A model generated the notes under the pieces. That model had not been told where the DNA came from. It saw only the letters and a list, made by a program, of their open reading frames with translations, and made no database searches. From Arcanobacterium sp. S3PF19 (GTDB taxonomy: Bacteria > Actinomycetota > Actinomycetes > Actinomycetales > Actinomycetaceae), in the NCBI RefSeq assembly GCF_000758825.1, contig NZ_JRMX01000013.1, positions 1-64,000 of the forward strand: DNA of 64,000 nt. The letters run 5' to 3'. Within the stretch, counting starts at the first letter, position 1, and each line of letters starts with the position of its first letter. Position numbers and translations under genes: made by a program. This document shows positions 44,136 through 52,774 of the stretch, one piece after another.

Positions 44136-45640
44136 GCAACTACCCGCTCTCTGATTGCTTCAACCGTTACTTCGTCATCCGCCAGCTCAGCGGTAATGCG
44201 TCCTGCCGTCGTAATAAATACTCGGTTACAGCACGCAACCAGCTCCGGGGCGTCGTCGGAAATAATGATGATCGCGATCCCGTTTTCCGCCTGTTCACGT
44301 AAGATTTGAAGAATCTCGGCCTTGGATCCGATGTCCACACCGACTGTCGGACCATTGAGAATCAAAACCTTTGGTTTGCGGGCAAGCCACTTCGCCACAA
44401 CAACACGCTGTGCATTCCCGCCCGAAAGAGAGCGGACGGGTGCCGCGACGTTTGGAGCTTTAATCTTTAAGGATTTAAAGTGTCGGTCAATCGTTTCACG
44501 TATATCTTTTTTCCGAAGAGTTCCGGTTTTTGATGTGTGCCGGTCGATTGACGCCGCGATCACATTGTCGGAAATCGGTTTATCAAGGAAAAGTCCTTCG
44601 GTGAGCCGGTCTTCCGGAACATATCCGATCTGGGCTTTGAGTGAATCCTCAATCGAGTTGATTTTTACCTGTTTTCCGTCAATCAGAATTTCTCCGGAGT
44701 TGTGGGACAGGATACCAAACAAAGCTTCCGCTATTTCGGAACGCCCGGATCCGAGAAGGCCTGTAAAACCGACAATCTCTCCGGCGCGCACGTCAAAAGA
44801 AATATCCGTGAGCATACCCGGCGACGATAATCCCCGTACCTGCAGCATCGGTTTGCCTTCTTTGGGAGAAACAATATGACGTGAAACGTCGAGGGCTTTA
44901 CCTGTCATGTACTCGGCAATTTTCTTATCGTCGAAATCTTCGATAGCGCTTTCGATTATGTTCTTTCCGGACCTCATGATAGAAATTCGGGAAGCAATTT
45001 GGGTTACTTCGTCGAGTTTGTGCGAGACAAATACTAAAGCAACTCCCTGAGAGCGCAGATTTTCGACCACCGCAAACAGTCTTTCTACCTCATTTTGTGT
45101 CAATGCGGTTGTCGGCTCGTCCATGATGAGCAGCCGGGCATCCGAACACAATGCTCTGCAAATTGCCGTTAACTGGCGATCCGCAACGGATAGTGATTCC
45201 ACTTTGGCGTCAAGATCGAGATGGATTTTCAAACTGCCGATAACTTTTTTGGCACGTGCACGCGCTGACGACAGATTAAAAATTTTTCTGCGCTTCGATA
45301 TCGAACGGGTTGCAACAATGTTTTCCGCAACCGAAAGGTTTGGAAAAAGCGAGAAGTCCTGGTAGATCACCTGGATTCCCAGTTCCATTGCTTCGAGCGG
45401 TGTCAGTCTGCCATAGGAATGGCCCGCGACAACGATTTGTCCGCTGTCGGGTGACAAGACTCCGGAAATCACTTTAATGAGAGTTGATTTTCCGCATCCG
45501 TTCTCGCCGGCCAAACACAGCACTTCACCGGATTTAACTTTCAGCGAGACGCCGGCAAGTGCAGTGACTCCGTCGAAAGTTTTTACTATATCTTTTGCTT
45601 CCAAAAAATAAGAAGTGTCGGATTGAGTTGGAGTGTCCAT
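44132..45640 (-). CDS. ABC sugar transporter ATP-binding protein (RbsA type, two domains)
   Basis: The double ATPase that powers the importer, 502 residues. The first domain has a canonical Walker A, GENGCGKST (residues 45–53), and Walker B LLIMDEPT. The second has the diverged P-loop TGLLGSGRSEIA and a signature LSGGNAQR with VLILNGPT in the Walker B region. This is the normal RbsA/XylG arrangement. It follows the binding-protein gene after a strong intercistronic hairpin. Confidence 0.93.
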   Translation of the reverse strand: MDTPTQSDTSYFLEAKDIVKTFDGVTALAGVSLKVKSGEVLCLAGENGCGKSTLIKVISGVLSPDSGQIVVAGHSYGRLTPLEAMELGIQVIYQDFSLFPNLSVAENIVATRSISKRRKIFNLSSARARAKKVIGSLKIHLDLDAKVESLSVADRQLTAICRALCSDARLLIMDEPTTALTQNEVERLFAVVENLRSQGVALVFVSHKLDEVTQIASRISIMRSGKNIIESAIEDFDDKKIAEYMTGKALDVSRHIVSPKEGKPMLQVRGLSSPGMLTDISFDVRAGEIVGFTGLLGSGRSEIAEALFGILSHNSGEILIDGKQVKINSIEDSLKAQIGYVPEDRLTEGLFLDKPISDNVIAASIDRHTSKTGTLRKKDIRETIDRHFKSLKIKAPNVAAPVRSLSGGNAQRVVVAKWLARKPKVLILNGPTVGVDIGSKAEILQILREQAENGIAIIIISDDAPELVACCNRVFITTAGRITAELADDEVTVEAIRERVVA

Positions 45641-45658
45641 TTATACACCTCCCAGTGA

Positions 45659-45704
45659 GGTTGCGGGCCGAAGTAATATCTCGGATTGTCTTCGGCCCGC
45701 AACC
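45659..45704 (-). terminator. Strong intercistronic hairpin between binding protein and ATPase genes
   Basis: A perfect 15-bp stem, GGTTGCGGGCCGAAG (45659–45673) with CTTCGGCCCGCAACC (45690–45704). It sits just after the binding-protein stop on the leftward transcript. Such hairpins in sugar-uptake operons limit read-through and protect the upstream mRNA, raising binding protein over membrane subunits. Confidence 0.75.
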
Positions 45705-45717
45705 GATTGGTTAACAT

Positions 45718-46752
45718 CTAGAAATTAAACTGTTTGGCTGCCTTGGCATCTGCCTCAATTGCGGCATCGCCAACCCAAACATTGTCGTAACCTTTGAGTT
45801 TCTTAAGTGAGTGGTACCCCTCGATACCCAAGTCGTCGCCCGGCTTAATGGTCTTGCCACTTGCCAGACGTTTGGCAATTTCGAGCTGGGCTTTACCCGC
45901 AAGTGCCGGATCCCAGAAGAAAATCTTGTCGATAGAGCCGTTGGCCAGGTATTTCGAGGATGCCGACGGAATGGAGGTTCCCATCACGCATACTTTATCC
46001 TGAAGACCGGCCTCTTCAACCGCGCGCGCAATTCCGGGAACGTCATTACCCGCCGACCCCTGGAATGCTTTGATATCCGGGTACTTGCCCAGAATTTCCT
46101 TAGCTTTCTCGTACGCGGCAGTTTCATTGTCGGTACTTTCTATAGGAGTCTCAACCCGTTGCATACCCGGGAAGTTCTTCGTCTGATACTTGTATGCTGC
46201 TTCAACCCATTCCATATGTGTTTTGGCTGTCAGACCGCCGACGAATTGGACATACTTACCTTTTCCGCCGGTGCATTGTCCAATGTTTTTCATGATCCGT
46301 TCGCCGTAGCTTACGTTGTCGAAAGCTTCAATATCGATATCGACATTCTTAATTCCTGTGGCTTCGTGCGAAACTACAGGAATACCCTGCTGTTTGGCCT
46401 GTGCCAATACAGCTGACAGGGCTTCCGGAGAATTGGGGACCACCGTGATGGCGGCAGGTTTTTGCGCAATCAGATCTTGGATCACCTGGATTTGTTTCTC
46501 GGGACTGACATCGTCGCCGCCTTCGGTACGGGTATCGTAACCATTTTCTTTACCCCACTCGACGACGCCTTCGTCCATGCGGTCAAACCAAGCTATACCT
46601 TTCACTTTAACTACGGTAACCATCGTTTTATTTTTCGAGGCTCCGGAGCCTGCATTCCCTCCGGTTTTGCCTCCGGCTCCACCAACCGAGCTGCAAGCGG
46701 ACAAGAGCAGGCTGCCCGTGGCGAGTATTGCGAGACATGTACGGATTTTCAT
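45718..46752 (-). CDS. Sugar-binding lipoprotein of the ABC importer
   Basis: The extracytoplasmic solute-binding subunit, 344 residues. The lipobox LLSACSS anchors it to the membrane after signal peptidase II. The Peripla_BP_4 fold is recognised from segments such as PEKQIQVIQDLIAQKPAAITVVPNS and the DNVSYGERIMKNIG region; it resembles RhaS/LsrB-like binding proteins more than RbsB. The ATG at 46752 follows an AGGAGG site; a GTG two codons earlier overlaps that site. It is the first gene of the leftward operon. Confidence 0.9.
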   Translation of the reverse strand: MKIRTCLAILATGSLLLSACSSVGGAGGKTGGNAGSGASKNKTMVTVVKVKGIAWFDRMDEGVVEWGKENGYDTRTEGGDDVSPEKQIQVIQDLIAQKPAAITVVPNSPEALSAVLAQAKQQGIPVVSHEATGIKNVDIDIEAFDNVSYGERIMKNIGQCTGGKGKYVQFVGGLTAKTHMEWVEAAYKYQTKNFPGMQRVETPIESTDNETAAYEKAKEILGKYPDIKAFQGSAGNDVPGIARAVEEAGLQDKVCVMGTSIPSASSKYLANGSIDKIFFWDPALAGKAQLEIAKRLASGKTIKPGDDLGIEGYHSLKKLKGYDNVWVGDAAIEADAKAAKQFNF

Positions 46753-46758
46753 GTGCAC

Positions 46759-47081
46759 CTCCTAATTTTTGCGGAATCACCGGATTCCGATCGGTCATAC
46801 CGTTATGACCTCAATATATGCGCGCACCATTGCGCGTAGTTGTTATACTACAACACATTATTGCCCGATTCCACCTTTTTTCTGCGCGATTTCGTGCAAT
46901 TGATAGTTGTTTTCATGTAGAATAATTGACGTAATACATTTTTGTGTTGCCGGAATGAGTATATATTTGCGATGTTTCGCTTCGATGATGTAGTAACATA
47001 TTCTGTTGAGGAACGGTAAAATTGTAGGCAGGATGTACTAAGGTCGAACCTGACATCTAACATCTATTTTGAGGGGGCTCA
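46759..47081. promoter_or_regulatory. Divergent control region of the dha island with a dyad
   Basis: About 320 AT-rich bases lie between the leftward transporter–dhaKL operon and the rightward DeoR gene. They contain the inverted repeat GTTGT-TATACT-ACAAC (46839–46854), close to the leftward operon, and a nearby CGCG…CGCG symmetry. The DeoR protein is the natural candidate to bind here. No gene is visible inside. Confidence 0.5.
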
Positions 47082-47849
47082 ATGGCTCGTCGGGACCAGA
47101 TCCTGCGAATTCTTCAAGACGCAGGTTTCCAGTCAGTCGTTTCACTCGCAAAACGCTTTCATGTTAATGTCTCGACGATTCGCCGTGATCTTGACTGGCT
47201 TTCCGAGCAGGGTGCGGTGCAGCGAACCCACGGAGGGGCACTCCCCATAGCAGATGATTCTGATGAAGACACTTCCGTTTCCCACCTGCGAGATAAGCGT
47301 GCTATCGGAGCAGCAATGGCCGAACGGCTTCTCGAGGGACAAACCGTATTCATTGATACGGGAAGTACATGTCTTGAAGTTGCAAAGGCGTTGCATCACA
47401 GATCGCTGACAGTTGTTACCCACGATCTTTTGGTTGGGATGGAAATACTTAAGAAGCCGTCACTTAACCTGGTTTTTGTCGGCGGTGATCTTTTGCCCAT
47501 GAAAACCCATATGTGGGGGCCTATTGCGGTGGATCAGCTGGATAGAATCCGGGTCAATGTAGCCGTTTTTGGGGCCAGTTCGGTGATGGAGAGCGGTGTT
47601 TACGGAAATTCCAGTTACAATCTGGAGCTTCTGAGAAAAATTCGTTCGATTGCATCGGAAGCGTTTTTTGTTGCGGATTCAACTAAATTTGGGCGCGAAG
47701 CTCTCTATAAAGTTCTTGGTCTGGAGAGTTTCACAGCCGGTGTTACGGATATTCTCATGGATCCGCTTAAGGCTGCTTCCTATCCGATACCGCTTATTCG
47801 GGCACTGTTCCCGGTCCGGGATGAGAAAAAGAATCTATCCGAGAATTAG
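47082..47849 (+). CDS. DeoR-family transcriptional regulator
   Basis: A 255-residue sugar-phosphate-responsive repressor. The N-terminal helix-turn-helix has VVSLAKRFHVNVSTIRRDLDWL and the family signature VQRTHGGALP. The C-terminal effector domain includes FIDTGSTCLEVAKAL and FVADSTKFGREALYKV, a phosphosugar-binding fold. It is divergent from the transporter and dhaKL operon and is probably its regulator, with a phosphorylated intermediate as the likely signal. Confidence 0.92.
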   Translation: MARRDQILRILQDAGFQSVVSLAKRFHVNVSTIRRDLDWLSEQGAVQRTHGGALPIADDSDEDTSVSHLRDKRAIGAAMAERLLEGQTVFIDTGSTCLEVAKALHHRSLTVVTHDLLVGMEILKKPSLNLVFVGGDLLPMKTHMWGPIAVDQLDRIRVNVAVFGASSVMESGVYGNSSYNLELLRKIRSIASEAFFVADSTKFGREALYKVLGLESFTAGVTDILMDPLKAASYPIPLIRALFPVRDEKKNLSEN

Positions 47850-47932
47850 ATTTGGATTGGACAGTAGCCTGTGTTTTACGGAAAAAATAAATCCTCCGTG
47901 CCGGCTCCCGCGCAGGTACCCCAACAGAGCCG

Positions 47933-48580
47933 ATGAAATCCGCGGAAAAGATTCCGATGCGCGCGGTGATGGAGGCGCTTTCGCGCGCAATTCCCGATCC
48001 GGGTGTCTGGTGGCCTGCCGACACCCGTTTTGAGATGATTGCGGGCGCAGTGCTGACGCAAAATACTTCCTGGGCAGGCGCGGAAAAAGCGGTCGGGAAT
48101 CTGAAAAAGGCGGATCTGCTTACCGTGCGCAATTTATCGGCGGCGGATCCCGAGCTGATCCGGCAGGCGATTGTGCCCTGCGGTTATTGGCGCACAAAAA
48201 CACTTTATCTGAAAGAAATATGTGCGTGGTTTGCGGAGAATGACGCAGCGGCCCCCGCAATGGACGATGCCTCGCTGCGTGCGTCTTTGCTGGGTGTGCG
48301 CGGCGTAGGCGAGGAAACGGCCGATGATATTATTCTGTATGCGTACAGGCGCGGCACTTTTATTTATGACGCTTATGCGCGTCGGATGCTTCGGGCTGTC
48401 GGCTGGGGAGAATATAAAACTTATGCGCAGGCGCGGCGGAGTGCGGACAGCGCAATCCGGGGCGAGCGTTTCACGGTAGAAGAGTATTCCGTGCTGCACG
48501 GCCTGATTGTGCAGGCGGGAAAGGATGCGCGAAAAGCGGGCGGATGGGATGCATACCGCCGCTCGGTGCTTTGTCTGTAG
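47933..48580 (+). CDS. HhH-GPD DNA glycosylase, MagIII-like, without iron–sulphur cluster
   Basis: A base-excision repair protein, 215 residues. It belongs to the endonuclease III superfamily: VLTQNTSWAGAEKAV, then the helix-hairpin-helix LLGVRGVGEETADDIIL with the conserved Asp in TFIYDAYARRML. The catalytic Lys of endonuclease III (GVGxKTA) is replaced by Glu (GVGEETA), and the C-terminal Cys cluster is absent. Both features fit monofunctional 3-methyladenine glycosylases like MagIII of Helicobacter. The start at 47933 has no clear ribosome site. Confidence 0.82.
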   Translation: MKSAEKIPMRAVMEALSRAIPDPGVWWPADTRFEMIAGAVLTQNTSWAGAEKAVGNLKKADLLTVRNLSAADPELIRQAIVPCGYWRTKTLYLKEICAWFAENDAAAPAMDDASLRASLLGVRGVGEETADDIILYAYRRGTFIYDAYARRMLRAVGWGEYKTYAQARRSADSAIRGERFTVEEYSVLHGLIVQAGKDARKAGGWDAYRRSVLCL

Positions 48581-48632
48581 CCAAAAAGGATCGATGCGGC
48601 AGCGCGCGTCTTCCCTTTGGAAAGTAACGGTT

Positions 48633-49253
48633 TTATGTTTCTGCGGCGAGAAAACCGTAGGCGGCTTTCTTTCCGGCTTGGATATCCAGAAAATGATGCG
48701 TATGCATTCCCACTTCTTCCGCGCCGGGGAGATTGTGCGCGGTGTCGTCAAAAAACATCACATCCTGCGCGGCGGCGTGCAGTTCTTTGCAGGCGTAGCG
48801 AAAAACTTCCGGATTTGGCTTGGCAAAACCGATTTCGCAGGAAAACATACAGGGCGAAAAATCATGCAGCCACGGATGCGTCGGGCGGATAAAAGCCAGC
48901 AGGTCAGCCGGGATATTAGACAGAAGGGCGGGCTGAATTCCCTCGCTGCGCAGCTTCAGGAGCCACTGTACCATTGTGTCGTTCTGTCTGCTCCACGAAG
49001 CGCAGTCCGCTTCCAGGAAGGCCTGTACGCTGTCGAATTCCGCGCCCAGTTCCGCGCCTACCCGCCGCAGATATTCCGCCGCCGAAATCATACCGGTATC
49101 GTAGGGGTAGCGTACTTTGCGGTACGCACGCCAAAAGTCTTTCCCGCAGATTCCCTGTTCTTTCAGATGCAAAACGCGCTCAATATTTTCCCTTGATTCG
49201 GGAGTCTGTGTTTTCATGAACAGACCGTAGAGATCAAAGAGCAGCCGGCGCAT
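48633..49253 (-). CDS. HAD-family hydrolase
   Basis: A haloacid-dehalogenase-type phosphatase, 206 residues. The nucleophile Asp is in FDLYGLF (Asp7; a variant of FDxDGT). Motif II is LLSNIPAD, motif III Lys is in GFAKPNPEVF and motif IV is MFFDDTAHN. A helical cap lies between motifs I and II. The ATG at 49253 lies within the end of the TetR gene (20-base overlap), so they are co-expressed. The substrate is unknown. Confidence 0.85.
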   Translation of the reverse strand: MRRLLFDLYGLFMKTQTPESRENIERVLHLKEQGICGKDFWRAYRKVRYPYDTGMISAAEYLRRVGAELGAEFDSVQAFLEADCASWSRQNDTMVQWLLKLRSEGIQPALLSNIPADLLAFIRPTHPWLHDFSPCMFSCEIGFAKPNPEVFRYACKELHAAAQDVMFFDDTAHNLPGAEEVGMHTHHFLDIQAGKKAAYGFLAAET

Positions 49254-49842
49254 AATTTTCTCCTTCGGGGAACAGGCCTGCGAGCATGGAAATAATCGTG
49301 TGCGAAACGCGCCTGAAATCTTCCCCGCCGTCGAGAAGTTTCATTCCCGTCTCCAGCAGAGCCCGGTTGATCTGCGCGTTTATCCGTGCGTTCTCCGGTT
49401 CCACTTCAAGCCAGAGCCGGGCGATGCGCATTCCGAGTTCGCGGTGAAAATGGGCTACGGCGTCGGAAGAAAAATTTTTGTGCCGGTTTCCGAAGCGCAT
49501 CACGGAAATCAGCCAGGAGTGACCGGTATTTTGCGACATTTCCAGGCTTGCCAAAGTCAGATCGAGTATCTGCCGGCGCGCATCGGATTTTTCGTCCACA
49601 CGTTTGTCGATTGCCTCTTTCCACTGCGGAAGATAGCGTTCCAGCACGTGGATCCGCAGGTCGTCGACGGATTGCACGTAACGGTAAATGGAATTGCGGG
49701 CAATTCCCGCATATTTTGCCACTTCGCCGGCGGTAAGTGCGGAGGGGCCGGATTCGCGCAGCACTTTTTCTGCGGCATCCACCAGTGTGTTAAACATTTT
49801 CTCGTGATGTTCTTTGACTGTTGCTGCCGAAATTTTGGGCAT
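49234..49842 (-). CDS. TetR-family transcriptional regulator
   Basis: A 202-residue regulator with an N-terminal helix-turn-helix (ALTAGEVAKYAGIARNSIYRYV) and a divergent ligand domain. It overlaps the HAD gene by 20 bases and probably controls that gene or the divergent gene of unknown function at 49948. No operator was identified with confidence in the 105 bases between 49843 and 49947. Confidence 0.88.
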   Translation of the reverse strand: MPKISAATVKEHHEKMFNTLVDAAEKVLRESGPSALTAGEVAKYAGIARNSIYRYVQSVDDLRIHVLERYLPQWKEAIDKRVDEKSDARRQILDLTLASLEMSQNTGHSWLISVMRFGNRHKNFSSDAVAHFHRELGMRIARLWLEVEPENARINAQINRALLETGMKLLDGGEDFRRVSHTIISMLAGLFPEGENYAPAAL

Positions 49843-49947
49843 ATTTCTTCCCTCCGGGTGTCTCTAAGCGGTATTTTAGCCGCAATCATGTTATTTAACC
49901 AGTCCCGTAAAACTGTTCTTTGGCGAAAAACCTGCCAGAATAGAAGT

Positions 49948-51300
49948 ATGGATTTTATGGATTGGGCGTTGGGCGAGGCCCGGGAACACGCACTGCTGCG
50001 GGACGCGGTGATTACTTCGCACGGAGACACGCTGGAGATTCTGCTCGGCGACGGGCGCGCATTCGGTTTTCGTCCCGGGGCGCTGATAGATGGGCGTGCC
50101 CCGCTGCGGGTTCGCGAAGAGCTGCTGCGCCGTCTGCTGGAAATCGGTGTGCGCAACGCGGAGTTTCCCGCCCGCGCGGAACACACGTCTGCCGCGGAAC
50201 ATACACCGGACGGGGAACGCCGGTCCGCGGAGGAACCGGAAGCGGAAACGGAAGAGGGGTCTTTCACCCCCGGCGACTATTTTTCCCCCGATGAACAGGC
50301 GTTCCTTCCCCTGGTGCGCGGCGCGGATTATTTTCTTTCTTCGCATGACGATTCGGATTCCTATGTGTATGTGCCGCTCACGGATTTTATTGCGGTGGGA
50401 GTGGTGCCTGCCCAAGACAGGCCCGGCGTGGAAAATTCCGCCGCGCTGCCTGCCCGCCCGCCGCAGCCGCTGCGCTATGCACAGTTGGAAGAAGGCGGCG
50501 GTGAGGTGCGCGAAATTTTACTGCAGGCGCTCAACACGCTCAGGCGCCGAACGAATTCCTACCATCATTCCGTAGACCTGGGAGTGACGACGGCGGGCGG
50601 CGCAAAGATTATGGTATTTCTGCAGCCTGAAGGGTATGAACTGAGCTGGTTCTGCGACGTGGAAACGGCAGAGCAGGTCAAAATCCGTGCGGAGGAAGAA
50701 AACAGCGACGACATCGTGCTTTTCGTGCCGGTGTCGAATACGAAACTTTATGTTGTGTTCGCCGCAGACCCGCATTTAAACGATTTTTTCCGGCTGCTTC
50801 TGGAACAGCGTGAAAGCCCGGAGGCGGTATATCCGCTGCCGTACACGCTTGCCGCGGACGGTTGGCAGGAGTGGGTTCCCCTTCCCGGAACGCCGCTTGC
50901 GGAAACGTTGGGCGCCCTGCGTAACAGCTTTCGCAAAAAAATTTATGACGTGCAGGCCCGGCAGATGCACAGGTGGGGTGATTTCGGGGCGGTAAAAGAT
51001 TTTGAAGAACGGGTACTGGAAGACGGAGAACGCGTGTCAAACACGGTGTGGAGTTCTCTTGACGGAGTTGGATCCATACCGGAGACGGATTTTATCACCT
51101 TTGTGCGCGAGGCTTCCCCCCATCCGTGGGAGGACGGGAAGACAGCGAGAATTTCGCTGCGGCTGACGGTGGCCCGGGAGGTATGGCCCGACGGATTTGC
51201 GGCCGATTCCAATTTTTGGCCTCCGCGCTGGAAAGTAACGGGTTTCCCGGACGAAGAAGAGCTGGAGAAACTGAAACGGGCGGCCACGCGTCGTTTTTAG
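49948..51300 (+). CDS. Protein of unknown function with acidic linker
   Basis: A 450-residue soluble protein that I do not recognise. There is no signal peptide or membrane span. An N-terminal domain (about residues 1–75) is followed by a Glu/Ala-rich linker (about 76–108) and a larger C-terminal part with FVPVSNTKLYVVFAADPHL near 260 and a tail of alternating charges. The ATG at 49948 is inferred from codon use; its ribosome site is poor, and the in-frame upstream sequence lies antisense to the TetR gene. It is divergent from the TetR–HAD pair, which suggests but does not show a regulatory link. Confidence 0.6.
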   Translation: MDFMDWALGEAREHALLRDAVITSHGDTLEILLGDGRAFGFRPGALIDGRAPLRVREELLRRLLEIGVRNAEFPARAEHTSAAEHTPDGERRSAEEPEAETEEGSFTPGDYFSPDEQAFLPLVRGADYFLSSHDDSDSYVYVPLTDFIAVGVVPAQDRPGVENSAALPARPPQPLRYAQLEEGGGEVREILLQALNTLRRRTNSYHHSVDLGVTTAGGAKIMVFLQPEGYELSWFCDVETAEQVKIRAEEENSDDIVLFVPVSNTKLYVVFAADPHLNDFFRLLLEQRESPEAVYPLPYTLAADGWQEWVPLPGTPLAETLGALRNSFRKKIYDVQARQMHRWGDFGAVKDFEERVLEDGERVSNTVWSSLDGVGSIPETDFITFVREASPHPWEDGKTARISLRLTVAREVWPDGFAADSNFWPPRWKVTGFPDEEELEKLKRAATRRF

Positions 51301-51329
51301 CGCAGCCGCCCGTAAAAAAGGGGTTGTTT

Positions 51330-52634
51330 TTACTCTCCGTCGTCGCTGTGTGCCCGTTTCCCCAAACGGATTTTGACGGAGCGTCCCTGCGAAATTTCGT
51401 CCGCCTCTTTCGCCAGTTCCGGCGAATCGGTGCCGAATGTGCCTTTTGCCATGCGGTTCACAAGGATTGCGATTGCGCCGTCGCCGGTCACATTGGCCGC
51501 GGTACCGAAGGAGTCGGCAGCCACGTACATGGCCACCATAATTGCATACATCGGATCGCTGAATGCGAGAATGCTCTGCAGCACACCCTGGGCGGCGGTG
51601 ATTGCCCCGCCCGGAACTCCGGGAGCGGCAACCATTGTGATCCCGAGCATAAAAATGAATCCCACCATCGCACCCGCGTTGGTTGGGATTCCCATCATAT
51701 GCTGTAACGCCAAAGCAAAAGCCGTAATCTTAATAGCCGATCCGGCTAGGTGGATCGTGGCGCAAAGAGGAATAACGAAGTCGGCGACTTCGGGCGATAC
51801 ACGGTTGTTGCGTGCGCAGCGAATCGTAATCGGAATCGTGGCTGCCGACGAAGCGGTTCCCAAAGCGGTGGCGTAGGCTTCGCGCATTCCCCACAGTGCG
51901 GAAAACGGATTTCGTTTGCTTACGATTCCCGCAAGAGTGTACTGCAGCACAAGCATGACCACGGTGAGCACGAAGGCAAATACGAAAATCTTTGCCATTG
52001 CCACGAGCACGTGCGCGAACTGCCCCGACTTCGACATATTTAGGAAAATGCCGAAAATATGCAGCGGCAGAAACGGAACGATGGCTTTCATGATTACCAG
52101 CATTACCAGTTCGCGGAATTCACGGAAAACATGCATCATTTTTTCCGCGCGTACCGCCGACATTCCCAAACCGAGCACGAATGCCAGAATCAGTGCCGTC
52201 GTTACCCCGAAAACCGGAGGCATGGTAAATGATTTGTCCATGATTGAGGCGACTGCGTTTTCCGGAGTTGCCAGATCGGGCACTTTTTGCCCGCTCAGAA
52301 GGGAAGGATAGAGAAGAGAGGAAATACCCCATGTGCCAAAACCTGCAACAAGCGTGGATGAGTATGCGATGCCCACTGTGATCAGTAACCATTTGCCGCC
52401 GGATCGGCCCAGCTCGAAGATTGCCGGTGTGACCAAGCCAACGATGATTAACGGAACTACGAAGGAAAGGAACTTTCCAAAGACGTCGTTAAAGGTTGCG
52501 AAAGGCATAATTGCCCAATTTGGCAAGAATTGCCCTAACAGCGCACCCAAAAATATAGCGATGACAACCCAAAACAAGAGGGTCTTCGTCATCCTCGCCC
52601 AAATACCGGGGCGGTCTGATTGCGTGTTTGCCAT
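51330..52634 (-). CDS. Dicarboxylate/amino-acid:cation symporter (DAACS family)
   Basis: A sodium- or proton-coupled symporter for glutamate/aspartate, serine/threonine or C4-dicarboxylates, 434 residues. Family features include the Ser-rich re-entrant loop region (TALGTASSAATIPITIRCA) and the hairpin segment GVPGGAITAAQGVL. It has eight core spans with N-terminal FWVVIAIFLGALLGQF. The aspartate ammonia-lyase a few kilobases away makes aspartate a plausible substrate, but this is inference. Confidence 0.9.
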   Translation of the reverse strand: MANTQSDRPGIWARMTKTLLFWVVIAIFLGALLGQFLPNWAIMPFATFNDVFGKFLSFVVPLIIVGLVTPAIFELGRSGGKWLLITVGIAYSSTLVAGFGTWGISSLLYPSLLSGQKVPDLATPENAVASIMDKSFTMPPVFGVTTALILAFVLGLGMSAVRAEKMMHVFREFRELVMLVIMKAIVPFLPLHIFGIFLNMSKSGQFAHVLVAMAKIFVFAFVLTVVMLVLQYTLAGIVSKRNPFSALWGMREAYATALGTASSAATIPITIRCARNNRVSPEVADFVIPLCATIHLAGSAIKITAFALALQHMMGIPTNAGAMVGFIFMLGITMVAAPGVPGGAITAAQGVLQSILAFSDPMYAIMVAMYVAADSFGTAANVTGDGAIAILVNRMAKGTFGTDSPELAKEADEISQGRSVKIRLGKRAHSDDGE

Positions 52635-52658
52635 GATAGGTCTTCCTGTTTATATCTC

Positions 52659-52682
52659 AGCCGGATACGGACATATCCGGCT
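52659..52682 (-). terminator. Hairpin between tgt and the symporter gene
   Basis: A perfect 9-bp stem, AGCCGGATA with TATCCGGCT around CGGACA, lies between the tgt stop and the symporter start on the leftward strand. It lacks a T run, so it could be a weak terminator or a leader structure. Confidence 0.4.
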
Positions 52683-52774
52683 TGGGTAAAGTTAGCTTAA
52701 AGCGAAATATGCGGCTATATATAAACAGTCTCAGAATCCGGGACGGAAAAATAAAATCTTTTGCTTACCGTAGA

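Noticed and set aside
39737-47932. A direct repeat of the tRNA-Ala 3' end that would mark an integrated element
   Set aside because: No copy of the tRNA 3' end was seen near the right side of the block, and no integrase gene or remnant was recognised.
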